From contig NC_134850.1 of assembly GCF_965363235.1 (NCBI RefSeq), positions 34,817,102 to 34,881,101 of the forward strand: a stretch of 64,000 nucleotides of DNA. The letters are read 5' to 3'. Both the position numbers and the translations under genes were made by a program. A model generated the notes under the pieces. The model was not told the origin of the DNA. It did no database searches and saw nothing but the letters and a program-made list of their open reading frames with translations. Shown piece after piece: positions 1-13,100 of the stretch. Position 1 is the first letter of the stretch. Each line of letters begins with the position of its first letter. The DNA is from Mytilus galloprovincialis. Its lineage: Eukaryota > Mollusca > Bivalvia > Mytilida > Mytilidae.

Positions 1-1195
1 ACTTAAAGTTCAAGTTTCATGACTGAAAAATTATAAGTCTTCATTAAACCATAACATTTTAGTCCCTATAGGAATAGTAGAAATAAAAAAAAAATGTTTT
101 GGCCGACATCTGTCAAAGTCTTCAAGTAATTTTGTATGTGCAGTTCAACATGATATTTTTTTTAAAAGTATACATGAGGGATATTTATCACTTTAGCAAG
201 GAAATTCATGTTCTGAATAGTATTGCACTAATATTGACCTGAGTAGTATATCCTATTAATCCCTGAGGAAAGAATAGAATCTTTAAAACGGAGACCAGTA
301 AAAATATAGGAAAATATGGCATTTGGTTTACAGTATATTATATAATTCATACTACATATTATAAGTTTGAATAGTGCGTGCTTGATTGATTGATTGATTG
401 TTTCTTAATGCTGACTTAGCACAAAATGACTGGATCATGGTTTGGTAAAATGAAAATGATTTATGATCCGAAATAGGGAAATGATTTGAAGTTATATTTA
501 CACAATTTATTATGTTCATGTACATGTGAAATGATAGCTTTTACACTATATATTTTGCTCTTACATTCCAATCAGATTTAATTATAAACATTTTTATGTA
601 TTTATTTAGTCAGTAGGACACATTCATTACAATATTTATATTTATGATTGTTTATGTGAATTAAAAAATTAATTCTAAATATTCCTTTTGTGCTGTTTTA
701 TTGTTTTCTTATATTACAATTTCCGGAATTATAAATCTTTGACCACATAATTGCCAATTGACTGTTGTAGAGTTGTTGCCCTTAAATGTTGATTTGTCCC
801 AAATTTAGTGTTCATAAATATTGTCTTGACAATTAAAATGGAAAAATGAAAATAAACCTTATGAAAATAGTGCATACAAAGTGCTTTTTATTGATTTACC
901 TTGATCACAAAGGCACACACTGAAATTTTAAAACCAAAGTTTATAAACACTTGGATATGACAGGAGTTATATGACTAAAAGAGACTGAAAATAAAAATCA
1001 AATTAATCACTGGTGAACTTTATCTGATATATAAATGAAGTAATCAAATCTATGTCAAGTCACTAATCTTTGTCAATTTCTCAGATCTGTGGCCTGTGAT
1101 GTCATGACTCGCAAACCTGTGGCCTCTTGTCCAGCCTTAAATCTGTATGATTTCTTTAGGTCTGTGTCTCTTTATTGATTGCAATCCGTGTCATG
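1..1195. other. AT-rich stretch, no gene recognised
   Basis: No open frame with splice signals and no repeat family seen elsewhere in the window was recognised here. It holds only short simple runs such as a TGAT tetramer run near 383-400. Confidence 0.5.
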
Positions 1196-2290
1196 TCATA
1201 AGGTAGAAATTTTCAACTTAGTTGGAAAGGGCTTGATTTACAAAATCACAAAAAATCAACTTAAAAGAAAAAACGAAAAACAAATTACTGATCTAAAAGT
1301 AATCATATTTCTGTTTAAACGTTAACATTTGGACTTTAAATGCTTCATAAGTTATTGAACGACACCACCCCCCCCCCCCCAAAAAAAAAAACCGAACCAC
1401 AAACAAACACTCACTCAAAAAAACAAAAGGATTTGATTTATGTTTATGTGTACTATCCAACATAGTTATGTATGAGTTTTATCCAAAAAAATAATGAAAG
1501 GCTTGATTAGCCAAATAAACACAAATAACAAAAATCTACTAACAAGAAAGACAAAGGAAACAAATTACTGATCTATAAAAAAGGGACGAAAGATACCAGA
1601 GGGACAGTCAAACTCATAAATCGAAAATAAACTGACAAAGTCATGGCTATAAGTAACCATCTTTCTGTTTTAACGTTAACATTTGAACGTAAAGGCTTCA
1701 TAATTTATTTAATGACCCCTACGTACAAAAAAAAAAAAAAAATCAAAAAGAAAATGTTGACTAGTTCAGAGCACCTTAATGGATCATAATCTCGTTTTAT
1801 ACAGTCGTAATGTAAATGTTTAGTTTCTGTGTATCTATTATCTAAAATAGTAATGAATGTGTTTTATTCAAATAATAATGAAAGGGATTAACCAAATCGA
1901 CACAAATCACAAAAATCTACTAACAAAAAAAGACAAAAGACACAAATTACTGATCTTAAAGTAATCATCTTTCTGTTTTAACGTAAACATTTGAATGTAA
2001 AGGCTTCATAAGTACTTTAACAACAAACAAAAAAACACCAAACAAACACAGCAAAACCACAAGGAAATGTTGACCTGTTTAGAGCACCTTAGTTGATCAT
2101 CAATCTCGTTTTAAGCGGGGTTCGTGTTGATGGTTTAGTTTTCTGTGTATATGTATTATCCAACATAGATAGCAATGTACTAGTATGTGTTTTATTGAAA
2201 TAATAACGAATGTGTATAAACCTGCATAATAATGTTGTCATTTTAGCTGTATTGTTTACATTATCATATACATTTATAAGAGTTGCCAAT
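1196..2290. repeat. Three-copy tandem repeat, unit about 300-380 bp
   Basis: Three diverged direct copies can be aligned by shared blocks: ACAAATTACTGATCT near 1281, 1560 and 1943; CTTTCTGTTTTAACG-like near 1310, 1661 and 1967; a GGCTTCATAA block ending each. The first copy is followed by a poly-C/poly-A run at 1365-1392. The second copy is split by an insertion of dispersed repeat family D at about 1578-1645, so the array is older than that insertion. Confidence 0.7.
1578..1645 (+). repeat. Dispersed repeat family D, fragment
   Basis: Contains GGGACGAAAGATACC and the block ending in ACTCATAAATCGAAAATAAA. It matches 55180-55375 and, more weakly, 27925-28200. It interrupts the middle copy of the 1.2-2.3 kb tandem repeat. 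Confidence 0.6.
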
Positions 2291-2329
2291 TTTTTTCTTT
2301 AAATTTCACGTACTATTCAGTTATATGGC

Positions 2330-3080
2330 AGGTGTTATCAAATAGATAGTTTCAACGCACGTTGTAATTGTAGCAGTTCAATGTTTCTGTTGTTCCGTTG
2401 TTTTTCTCTTATAGTTAATACGTTTCCCTCGATTTTCGTTTGTAACCCGGATATGTTTCTCTCAAGGACTTATGACTATTGAACAGCGGTATACTACTCA
2501 GTCTACTGTTGTCTGTATCTTACGTTAGTTTTCTGTGTTGTGTTTTGTGGACAGTTGGTTTTCTTTCCATCTTTTTTGTTTTTGTCTGTTGTTTTATATG
2601 TATATGTTTTTCTTAAACTTTAAGTTTTTAACCACCACTTCTTCCTGTTTCTCTCCCCCCTTAATTGTTGCAAGGATACAACGTGTTTCACTGCATAGTT
2701 CTCGTTCTGAGTTGTAGAAAGCACACTGGGTGCATATTTCACAATATTTTCAATTTTAAACAAACGGATTTGATTTTCGATTGAAGTATTAACATATTAT
2801 TTAAAGTACATGCATTTTTCAACTTTACCATGTTTACTAATTTTTAATTTTGAAAAACAATTTTAAGTATTTTAAAATGCATTGATTGATAGATTGATGC
2901 TTGCCTAACGTCTTTTGAATGATCTTCTTCCACTGATCTATTCTCGAGGATCTATTATTGAAATAATAGCAAATGATGAAGGAACATGTGTTTTGTCATT
3001 TGATTTTGCCATGTGATTATAGGGACTTTCCGATTGAATTTTCCTCGGGGTTCTGTATTTTTGTCACAGTGATTTAACTT
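2330..3080 (+). repeat. Decayed pieces of dispersed repeat family B
   Basis: The block around 2380-2510 (TTTCTCTCAAGGACTTATGA, then AACAGCGGTATACTACT) resembles 37365-37460 and 43035-43075. The block around 3000-3075 (GGGACTTTCCG, then TTTTCCTCGG) resembles the 3' half of the family B copies at 19794-20115 and 38935-39245. This is the upstream region of AGTRAP copy 1; no convincing core promoter was picked out. Confidence 0.45.
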
Positions 3081-3422
3081 TTTGTTATCTCCTTAACTTT
3101 TTTAATTCCTTCCTCAGAGACGTAAATATTTGAATATATGTCTCTGATTTCATCAAACATTTTTGGCTTAATCTAAATCGTGAAATAATTTTATTCCACA
3201 CATGTACAAGATAACTGTTTACCTCCGTTTATAATTGTGTGTAATATGTACTTCCCTTTGAAGAGACCACCTAATAATATATCGTACATAATTTTGTGTA
3301 TATGTACTTCGGGAAAAACCGGAAAATTGACAATTGCGTCGAAAAAAATTTCATCTTATGACAATGATAACATCATTTTGAAGGGATTAAGGATACTTAT
3401 ATCAACATATGACTAAAGGACA

Positions 3423-6400
3423 ATGGAGTCGTCTAAACTTTTATTGAAGGTAATTCATATATTTTTGTTTGTATAATTCCTCAAATATGTATCTTAATGT
3501 AAAATACAATAATTGATTAAGTTGAAACTGAAATAGCTGTCTTAAACATGTGAAATGCGGAAATTAAAACAAGGAAGGGTAATTTATATATTTTGTTGTT
3601 ATTGTTGAATTTTATTACCAGTCAAGCATGGTAATTTATATTGTCATGACTAACACAAAATAAACATGTAAATATACCTTTCTGTTTATTATCAATATAA
3701 GTTGGCAAATCAATATAAAAATAACGAGGAATCAGTTTCTGGATTTTCAACATCAGGAACGTTTAAACTCAAACATTTGAAAGCGAGGGCTGTATATAAA
3801 TACCTGGAAACATAAGAAGTTAACAGACCTAAATTAAATGGAGAATACATGCTTACAATACACTAGCCCTGCATATCTTCATGCATATAATACACATTCA
3901 ACCGCTAAATACAAAATAAATTATTACACATGCAGGCTCTAGATCTGCAGGTAAATTCATTCAAACAATACGCAGGCTCTGCACAAAATACACGAAAACA
4001 ATACATAAGCCCTGTACAAATATATGATGACAACATGGACAATACACAGTGGCTACACGAATGCATTAGTTATGCATAGATGTATCAATATTATTTTCGC
4101 TCGAGCTGGTCGCTGTAAGCGTTTCTTCTAATCACTTCCTGTGAATTTTGACGTCCTAATTTTGTCATGCTACAATTGTCTATGGATAAGCCATCACAAC
4201 TAAATCAATATCCGGTGATCCAAATTCAAAGTACACATGACTTTAAAGACAAAATAATGTTTAGTGATGTCTGCGAATGCCAATGCTGGTGGAGTTTCCC
4301 CCCGAGGGTATTACCAGCCCAGTAGTCAACACTTCTGTGTTGATGTGAATTATCATTGATATAGAGATAATCATAAATTAACTGTTTACAAAACTTTTTT
4401 TTTGAAATACTAACTAAAGGCTTTTCTACCTCAGGAATAGTTAACCTTGCATGTATTTGGCAAAACTTATTGGACTTTTGGGTCCTCAATGCCCTTCAAC
4501 TTCATACTTTGTTTGGCCTTTTTAACTTTTTTTTATTCGAACGTCACTAGCGCAAATACAAAATGTCTATCCGGGTATCTCTGCTGAGTTTATTTACAAT
4601 GTTTAGCAAAGTTATGTACAGTAATGTCTGCGCAAAAAAGTTTTATCTCATCCAAATAACAATAAATGCCTTGCACCTAGCTTGTCACACAAACATGACT
4701 GTTACAACTGCAACGTTCGTAACAAATAATCATATATGCTCATGAAACATGTTCAAATCCGTTTTTTTTCACATTCTTTATTATGTCAATTACCATATGG
4801 TAAAAAATAAATTATTTAATGCCCAAAAAGGCGCAAGCCAGGGCCGACCGTACAAGGGCTGTATATCCAGCTAAGGTAATTAAAACTTCCATTTGTTGAA
4901 ATCCGTCTTGAATAGTTGAGTATCACCGAAAATCTACAAAAGTATCATGAAGACAGGATTTTTTTCACATTACAATTGAAAATTTTCAGTTTGAAATCGT
5001 AAGTTAATCCTGAAATGAGAATGCACAATTTTTATTTTTTTTATTCAGTTCTGTTGTATATCTGTGATGGATCCCAATTTATTGTCAAATTAACTAATTG
5101 CTTACCTACTTCTGTCAATATAACGGAACAATAAACAACTGTCATACAAATTAAAGGTTTAGCTAGCTGTAAAACTCGGCTTTAATCCACCTTTTTGTCA
5201 GATATATGACAGTTATCTTCCATGCGTCCCGTTGGTTGATGTAGTCTAACATTTGAGTTTAACATTATAAATGGACTTTTTTTCTAATTTACCTTGCAGT
5301 TTGGTATTTTTGTTATTATTTGTGTTTTGTTTGTTCCAGTTTATAAAAACTGATTCAGAAATTCTATATGCATTAAAGTAAATTATATCGGTATAAAAAA
5401 AAGTTACCTGCAGTGTATAGGTATATTTTTTTAATAAAGTATATAATACATACAAAAACCATGTTTTTTCTTCATCATCTGAGAAAATTTTATCATCATT
5501 TATATTATTTATGAATGCGACGCCGAAGGTGATAACGTTTATTGTAATTTGTGTGTTTATCATTACAGATAACAGTGATTATACACTTTATTTTAACGGT
5601 GTGGTAAGTATTGTATTTTAATTCTTGTATGCGTATTTTACTTGTGAATGGACTCAGTTTTATCCTAGATTTTTACCAAACTTGGACAGAAGCTTCTTAC
5701 AATCGAAGATAGTATCGACTGGAATATTTTTATTAATTTTTTTCTCTCACTTTTGTTAAGCCAGCGATTGACAGCAAGAGTAGGTAAGACATCGGGTTCC
5801 GCGGAACCCTTACAAACTTTTTTTATGGAGCATATTTGGATCCTGCTATGCTTCGAAGATGCCACCATTACGATCTTGAACGTTAACGATATAAGGACAA
5901 GTTTCTGTACAATTTACCATACAAATACAATTATAATATGTATAATACGATCAAAGTTGTAGACGCAATTTTCTTGCATTTAGAAAAAAAATAACTTGTG
6001 AATCATTTCTACAGATATTGTAGTATCAATTTAGCTAACATAAAAAAAAGTATTTATCTAAGTTACTTACTGTGCCGTTAAATATCGGGCAAATTCTGTA
6101 AAAAAAAATGAAATAAAGCAATGTTTTATCTATTGATACAGGGCCACAACATCCAGCTTCTTACCGGATTCTTACATTTATATGAATTTGTTTGTTTTGC
6201 TGATTGGTATATTTTCCATTGTACATAATGAATCTTCGGAAGCAGTTTTCATGGTTTGTTTATTAAATTTAGGTCATGGTGGCCTGATGCGGTTCTTTAT
6301 CGTTTTCCAAATTTGACATGTTTTTCGTTTTCGAATTTGTGTTTAAGCGTTTTCTCGTGTTCGCGATTTTTTATTTTCAAATATCTGGTCACCATACTTG

Positions 6401-9400
6401 CCTTTTTTTTTCATTTTATATTTGTCAGGTTAAGCTTTTTATAACTATATTAACGATGAGCCAGGTCATGATGAAAAGCACATAAGGAAAATGAAAAACA
6501 CTTGTTTAATCTTATTAAACTTTGTACAATTTTTTTTCGGAAAGTCAAGCAGTTGAATCAATAGTTTAATATGTCTTGAAGAGAAATACAAATTAGTATA
6601 TATTTTGTTCTATTTTGAACCAAACAGACTTACGAACATTTATATGACTTATTTAACTCCTTATTTTTGAAAGGTGTGGTAGTGTTAGTGTTTGACTTAA
6701 GACATTATACCATTAAAACATAGCAGAATAGGGGGATGATTAACATAAGCTTTTTTACGGACATGAGTTGGTAGACCTTTTTTTGATTATACATTGTATA
6801 TGTTTTACATGTTTTACATGGTTCACAAGTTTAACATGTTCTTAATGTTAAATTGTTCCAACTGTCCAATTATTCCAACTGTCCAATTAACTGTCCAATT
6901 ATTCCAAATGTCAAATTGTTCCAACATGGATATGAATGTCTGTTTAGAATCGTCTGCATCCTCTCTTCTCAATAAACAAATTTGTTCATATTAAAAACTA
7001 ATAGTATTAAAAAACGCTCTTAAGAATAATGCATGCAATCTGTCTCACCAAAGGAATAATTTATATACGACTGAAGATATGTACAAGTAAGGATTAAAAA
7101 AAGATATATTTATAAAATTGACAAAACAGATGTAAAATTCAAAGCACTAATAGCAATCTTGATTATTTCTTAGTTTTTAGTTCTCCACTGCTTTACCATT
7201 GTACAGGACATGATATTTCTAGGTATATATCAACCTATAGCAGACGAAACTGTCGAGGTACCTCATCAACGTGGTAAGTATATACTAATATAGACTAATG
7301 GAAGAGATAGTTTCCTGATTTACTGCAAATTTAGAAACCTGGGATATAAAAAAAAACCCCAGTAAAATCAAATGTTCCAAAAGACAACAACAAAACACAC
7401 ATGCCACAAGGTTTACTTATTAAACACTACAGTTGAGTGAATTAACGAATTAGTGAATTAAAACACGGCAACATTATTTTTAAAAAAGATAAACACATCT
7501 TCGTTTTATATTTTAGCAACATTATACAGAAACTAGTATAATTTCAGTCATTTATATTACCCATATTAACATTTTAACGACTTAATTACCAGAGAAATTA
7601 TTTTTTTATGAAAATTTCAAGGTTTTCAATATGCATGATTTTCAAGATGTGATATGAGTGCCAATTATTGAGACAACTCTCCATCCAAGTCATTATTTGT
7701 AAAAGCAAACCATATTGGTCAAAGTACGGTCTTCAACACGGAGCCTTGGCTAAACATGGACCAAACATGACTAGTGTATAACCATTCAAACGCTTAAACC
7801 AACGGTCTACTGTATATAAGTAACGAGAACATTCATGAACCACACCAACAAACGACAACCACTGAATATCAGGTTCATGAGTTAGTGCAGGTTTATGCAA
7901 ACAAATACATTTTTACATTATACATGCATTTATGCCCTTTTTATTTGTTGTTTCGCCTATCTGAAAGGTTGATGTTGATAAACCCTGTGTATATCAATAT
8001 TTGCGTATGCGTTGTTCAATTGTCTAGTAAATATCGATATATTGGTAGAAGAAATACCAGAAATACGAATCTCGTTTTGAAAAATGAAGAATTATTAAAA
8101 AGAAAATGCGAATTTTGTGCACAGGTTCGTGTATAAGAAAAAGGTTATGGTTTGTATCAGTGTTAACAAGTGCATCACTTGCCTCCTTTGAAATGAGTTG
8201 ATTTGATATTTAAAATGTTGCTTTATCTTTCAGATAGTGTGAAGAATAGGTACAGATTCAGTCTGGGGTATCCTTTGGACATCAATTATTTATCAGTATT
8301 TGATCATTAACATATCATTTTCTTTCAATTCACCTCAATTATATTACCTGTATTCCATAATATTAATGAAAAATTAAAAAGGAAAGTCCCTTATCAAATC
8401 GCAAAATCAAAAGCTCAAACACATCAGACGACTGGATAAAAACTATCGTACACCTGACTTGGTACAGGTATATATAGATATAGATCGTCATTATAAATAC
8501 TAGAGCCCATACAAAAACAACCAGAACCATGATTGACATTTGGATCGAGTTGTTGTATATATATATGTTTTATATATATTTTTTCAACCAGGCTCGTTAA
8601 TTCAAAATATATTGCTATCAATTAAACTGTCAATTTAATGATATTGTTACTTTAGATCTGAATCAACTCACCGTTTTAAAATCAAATATAATTTTGGAGA
8701 ATATGTTGCGATTTGCTTACAACACCACAAACAATTGAATATAAATAATCTCTTCATATATAACAGGATTAAATTTTGTATTAACGCCAGACGCGCGTTT
8801 CGTCTACAAAAGACTCAACTGTGACGCTTGAATCCAAAAAAGATAATAAAGTACGTAGTTAAAGAGCATCGAGGACAAAAGTTCCTAAAAGTTATGCAAA
8901 ATACGGCTATGGTCATCTATTCCTTAGGTAGAAATGCCTTAGTATTTCAAAACTTCAAAAGTTTGGTAAAAAGTTAATTGAAAATGCAACTAATGACATT
9001 ATTTTCCTCTCGCGACATGAACAATCAAATACCAATGGTCCTTTAAATTTTGAAAAGACGAATTAACCATTATGAAATATTTTTCCTCACCTGTGTAATA
9101 GTATGTGCATTACAAACCTGATAATAAAACCAGTGACAGCTTTCTTTCTGTATAAAGTGTGGCAAGAAAGACAGGGGAATACAGTTAACCTTCCATTCAA
9201 CATTCCTGGATTTGGTATGCATATTTTATATGATTCGAAGTTGTTGAACAACCCCGCAAGTCGTTGATTTAGAACATGGATCTCGAAGGCATTTTTGTTT
9301 ATTATTTGAATTTAGCCATGATAGATTTAATATGAGAATCAGTATGTTCGAGTAACTGTATAAGTAACACAAATGTTAAATGTATGACACGTTCAACACG

Positions 9401-10357
9401 TGTTTGTAGATAGAACTTCATTAGGTTGTTTTTCTAAAAACTTAAGAAAACGGTAAAAAATTTAGAGCTAAAAACCGAAAAAGAGCAAACAGTATAAGGC
9501 CCATTTTGCGTGACCACGTTTGCACAGAGTTTTAATAACTGTAAATACTTATCAAAGTTACCAGGCTTATAAATTAAATTTACAGACACATATATCATTC
9601 GAATACTGCGTCTTCGTTTTAAAAGTTCCAACTTATCACAGGAAAAAATCGATGCAACTAAACTTAATCACATGTTACTATAATGCATATTTGAGGTTAT
9701 GATTTTTGATCACCGAGGATATTTGTTTAACAAATCTTTAAAATTAAGTAAGACTTATTGCCATTCGGAACAATTATAGAGGGTGCGGATGGAGGTTTAA
9801 AAAAGAATAATTAGAAAAATGGCCTCTTTGGTCGGGTTGTTGTCACTTTGACACACTCCGCCTTTCCTTTCTCAATTTTAAACACCTGCAGAAAACAGAA
9901 ACAAATGAACCCCATTCAGACCCTCATACTAGTGTAATGGATAAGAAGCATCAATAGTTTTAAAATATCCAAACATTGCAGTCATGTTGAACCCAAAGAC
10001 CAAAAGAAAATACATATGGGAATTATATAGACTCAAAACGGAAATATTCAGGTTGGGCCGATACAGTTAGGTTAGCAATGCAAAACGAGAGGAAAGGGGA
10101 TAAAAATTATTCCTTCAATAAAAAATATTTTCACCAATAGAATTGTTTATTACAGAAATTAAGACAATTAACGCTTATTTTAAATCGAAAGCACTGTTTC
10201 GCTTTGATTGAAAATTGTATTGATATAGTTTATTTAATTTGTAGGAGGAGATGGAAACCCTTACAGACCTTATCATGACATTGACAGGTCGTCCGAAGGT
10301 CATATAGAAACAGCATCAACTCCAAGAGTAATGGAAGACAGTCGCTTGACGTCATAA
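3423..10357 (+). CDS. AGTRAP: AGTRAP-family four-helix membrane protein, copy 1 (7 exons, intact)
   Basis: Exons 3423-3449, 5569-5603, 6142-6253, 7174-7273, 8234-8267, 9102-9214 and 10245-10357 join with consistent phases, each with AG acceptor and GT donor, into 534 nt (177 residues plus TAA). Human AGTRAP has 159. It starts MESSKLLLK. Hydrophobic segments lie near residues 10-28, 33-49, 55-77 and 104-122. Best family matches: a Trp at 21 after the first helix, an RFSLGM stretch (human RFGVGM) directly followed by a helix with IIKPVTA (human LLKPLS), then YKVWQER (human YHMYRER) and a cytosolic tail with a YxxIDxx-like motif. In mammals this family sits in internal and plasma membranes and binds the AT1 receptor tail, promoting its internalisation. 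Whether a mollusc protein has that role is unknown. Paralogue: 23515-37608. Confidence 0.88.
4280..4552 (-). repeat. Dispersed repeat family A, minus-oriented copy in intron 1 of AGTRAP copy 1
   Basis: Read on the minus strand it follows the full-length copy at 38105-38455: CGTCACT..., a TACAAAGT/GAAG block, TGCCAAATAC, and at the far end CCAGCCCAGTAGTC and the CCCTCGGGG block. The GACGCGCG end is missing, so it is truncated. Confidence 0.6.
5070..5240 (+). repeat. Dispersed repeat family B, partial copy
   Basis: Shares GTCAATATAACGGAA, ACTGTCATACAA and GGTTTAGCTAGCTGTAAAA with the copies at 19794-20115, 31275-31400/37167-37350 and 38935-39245. Lies in intron 1 of AGTRAP copy 1. Confidence 0.6.
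6838..6925 (+). repeat. Short tandem repeat, CAATTATTCCAACTGTC-like
   Basis: Four to five imperfect repeats of a 17-18 bp unit within intron 3 of AGTRAP copy 1. Confidence 0.6.
7640..7885 (+). repeat. Dispersed repeat family C, diverged copy
   Basis: Begins with a TGCCAATTATTGAGACAACT-like block, followed by AAAGTACGGTCTTCAACAC and ending with ACAAACGACAACCACTGAAT. The same order is seen at 18800-19250 and 44245-44600. Lies in intron 4 of AGTRAP copy 1. Confidence 0.65.
8763..9000 (+). repeat. Dispersed repeat family A in intron 5 of AGTRAP copy 1
   Basis: CAGGATTAAATTTTGTATTA is followed by CGCCAGACGCGCGTTTCGTC and the usual body (GAGCATCGAGGAC, GCAAAATACGGCTA, CCTTAGTATTTC). The copy ends about 100 bp before exon 6. 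Confidence 0.75.
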
Positions 10358-10406
10358 AGTCAGAATTGATAATTATATCACAGCGCATACCTATTCTTCA
10401 TCTGAC

Positions 10407-10412
10407 AATAAA
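10407..10412 (+). terminator. Candidate poly(A) signal of AGTRAP copy 1
   Basis: AATAAA 50 bp after the TAA stop. A second AATAAA-like site lies near 10580, so the true 3' end is not decided by sequence alone. Confidence 0.4.
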
Positions 10413-10479
10413 CAGCATTTATTGTGCGAAATTGTGACGTTGCAGCAGTATAATTTTAGTATTCTAAGTACTATCTTTC

Positions 10480-10735
10480 ACAAAAAGATTGTACGACTTC
10501 CAATAATTGCTCATTTTTATGAAGTTTAAACTCGTGTTTGAGAAAATGATGATGATAAAGTTTTAGCATAAAGTAATTGAATAAACGATATCACACAATT
10601 ATAATGATTTTCTTGCAAACAGTCCGCTTGTTGTAACACTATTCTTTTTTATTTAATCCAAAATTTACAAATCTTGTAAATTGACATATACATTTCTAAA
10701 TTGTGCACAACACAATACACCTCTCCTTTAAAAAA
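10480..10735 (+). repeat. 3' flank of AGTRAP copy 1, duplicated at 16360-16700
   Basis: CAAAAAGATTGTACGACTTC, the GAGAAAATG.TGATG.TAAA block, the run GCTTGTTGTAACACTATTCT and the GTGCACAACACAATACACCT block recur in the same order at 16360-16700. The second copy carries an extra segment of roughly 90 bp. Confidence 0.75.
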
Positions 10736-10739
10736 TATA

Positions 10740-11330
10740 AATCTTTTTTTTTTTATTAATTTTTTTTGGATTTCAGTAATGACATGAAAGGTTTATGTTG
10801 TGTGGTTTTTGCAAATACTGTCTGATCTACACTTTGTGTCTTTTGTGTCTTTTGTTGATTGTTAAATGTTTTGGTTTCGATATGACATCGGAGTGATTAG
10901 GGACCCAGATTTGTAAAAGTTTTTCCAAACTTGTTTCCGAATTCCATATTTGAATGTTCTGGTTTTTCAAAACTTGTTTCCGAATCAATATTTGAATGTT
11001 CTGTTAAATTGTAACACTGCATTGTTATAATTTTCAATAATAAATATTTTTTTATAATTTGTGTGCCGGTACACCATTGTTCTATGTGGAGGAGGGGGGA
11101 TGCACTCACAAACATGTCTATTTTCATTCTTTGTGTGTCTGTCAAAATTCAAGAGCCTATAATTGATTGATTGCATGGCGTTTGTTTCTGGTTATAACAT
11201 TTGTTTTCGTTTATTGTTTTGAAAATAAATAAATCAGGCAACAAGATTGTTTGCATTTGTCATTTAAGGGCATTTATAGCTTGCTATTCTGTATGAGTTC
11301 TGCTCATTGTCGAATAGATACGAGGATACA
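10740..11330. repeat. Intergenic repeats: local 35-bp duplication and decayed family C (minus)
   Basis: AAACTTGTTTCCGAAT plus ATATTTGAATGTTCTG occur twice within 10925-11005. From about 11080 to 11330 the order of blocks (GAGCCTATAATTGATT, GTTTCTGGTTATAACATTTG, TTTATAGCTTGCTATTCTGT) follows family C on the minus strand, heavily diverged. Confidence 0.45.
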
Positions 11331-11569
11331 ACTTTTATGGAGTATCAGACCAAATAATTATAACTTTAATATATAGTTAGGAAACCCTATTATTTAGAGG
11401 TTGAATATATATTTTCGGATATTTTAAAAACACATTCTTGACCTAGTCTTTATTGATGTATTGACTTTGTAAACACTAAGTTTACATAGTTGACATTATC
11501 TTTATTGTTCTAGATGAAATGCTGAAAACATAAACCCATTACTCAAAGATAGTTATACCTTAAGTAAAC

Positions 11570-11910
11570 ACCTTGATTCATAAGGAAGTTATACACTTTT
11601 ATCAAAGATTCTACACAAGAAATGAATATTTATATACACAAAATAGTTTCCTGTCAAAATATGGAACAAGAAAAAAAAACCTAAAGACATGGATTAAGAA
11701 TTTTACAAGCAACTTTTATTCAGAATTACTTAGGAAAAATACACATTTTAAACGAAAATAACAAACTTTTTCTTCAAGTTTTAACTTACAAAAATATTAG
11801 CCTAAAGTCAAACAAGACCAAGAATTTTATCTAAGATTTCCAAATTTTGACACTAGACGTTTATTAACAAAAATTAGAATAAGTGACCATAATTTACTAG
11901 ATATCTAAAA
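11570..11910 (+). mobile_element. Possible decayed LINE 3' coding fragment
   Basis: A frame with several stops reads WIKNF, then FYLRF and RRLLTKIRISDHNL. The L-T-K-x-R-x-S-D-H pattern is typical of the segment just before the C-terminal zinc-binding region of many LINE reverse transcriptases. No zinc-binding Cys/His cluster survives. The call rests on this one motif and is tentative. The downstream 11910-13100 holds nothing recognisable. Confidence 0.35.
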
Positions 11911-13100
11911 TACCTCGGGACAATAGAACATGTTTTAGTATCCAAGAAATGACACAAAGACCTAACTGAAGCAATGATCGAAGAATGAGGTCGAGGTCAG
12001 GTGACCACAGTCAGAGATACAAGTAGACCTAGCAAGGATCCCATTTACCAAATACCACATTACTCACAAGTGAGAGCTTCCAAATTTCCAAATGTATTAA
12101 AGCAGCTATAGCTTCAGCTAACAAATTTAAGCAGACATATGAGAGAAACAATTCTAACTGAGATTACAACCTACCTGCTAAACTACAAAACAATGATAAA
12201 AAAATCTAATAAGACAGATTTCAACAAATTACAACCACTGAAAAAATATACTAGCTTGGGATTATAATATTTGTGTGAACACTCAACCCTTCTTACCTTA
12301 TATATATAGTCAGCGGCCAAACAGCACAACATAAGAACAAGTTCATACATCAGTTAACTACAGAAAATTATAAACAAATCAAACTTGTTCCTCTGATGCC
12401 ATTTCTTGACCCTGAGGATTAGTATATCTATGTGTTATAACATTCCATGAAGGTTTAAACAAAATTTTGACATATTAAATTTAATTCCAGGCATATAATG
12501 AATGTAAAAGAAAACAATAATTTCACTCCTAACCTTAATAAAGCTTTATCAAATTCTGTGAATATGACATAAATGTTGATGTCTAACAAATTGAAATTCA
12601 GACTGCATCTAAAGTCTAAACGTATCATGTGTTAAGTCTGACTAGCTGTTTGTTCTTTACATACTTTAACAATGTTTAATGTCTGCCAAGTTATCTTAAA
12701 ATAATACAGGTGTTTAATAAGACGAGCCACATCTGCTATGCTTTCTTCGTTAAAATTTTGTAACTTTAAAAACATTTAGGATGGTGGATGTACTGGTTAC
12801 CGGAACTTTGGAAACACAAAAACAGGTATTTTGAATCTGAGAAACAGCCAATTTATACCCTCAATTTTAAAAGACACAGTAAAAATACAAGCTTTCAAAT
12901 CATTGGGCGTCTTTATATTTATATATGTTCTGCAGATTGTAGTTATCTATAGTTATTATGGAATGGATTTGCACTCGTATCAAAAATTTAAATAAAAAGA
13001 CATCCAAAAGAGCTTGCATAGTTCATTTATGGTGGTATATAAATAAAGTACCCATCAATGTTCCAATAAAAGAAAAGAATAGAAGAACATGTATATCAAA
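11911..13100. other. No gene recognised
   Basis: AT-rich with scattered short blocks that look repeat-derived (for example 11985-12060). No coding exon with splice signals was found on either strand. Confidence 0.4.

Noticed and set aside
8234-8310. Read-through of AGTRAP exon 5 to the TAA at 8308-8310
   Set aside because: Splicing at 8267 restores the family's GM-x-I-x-N-L-I-I-K-P segment in exon 6, and copy 2 has the same donor.
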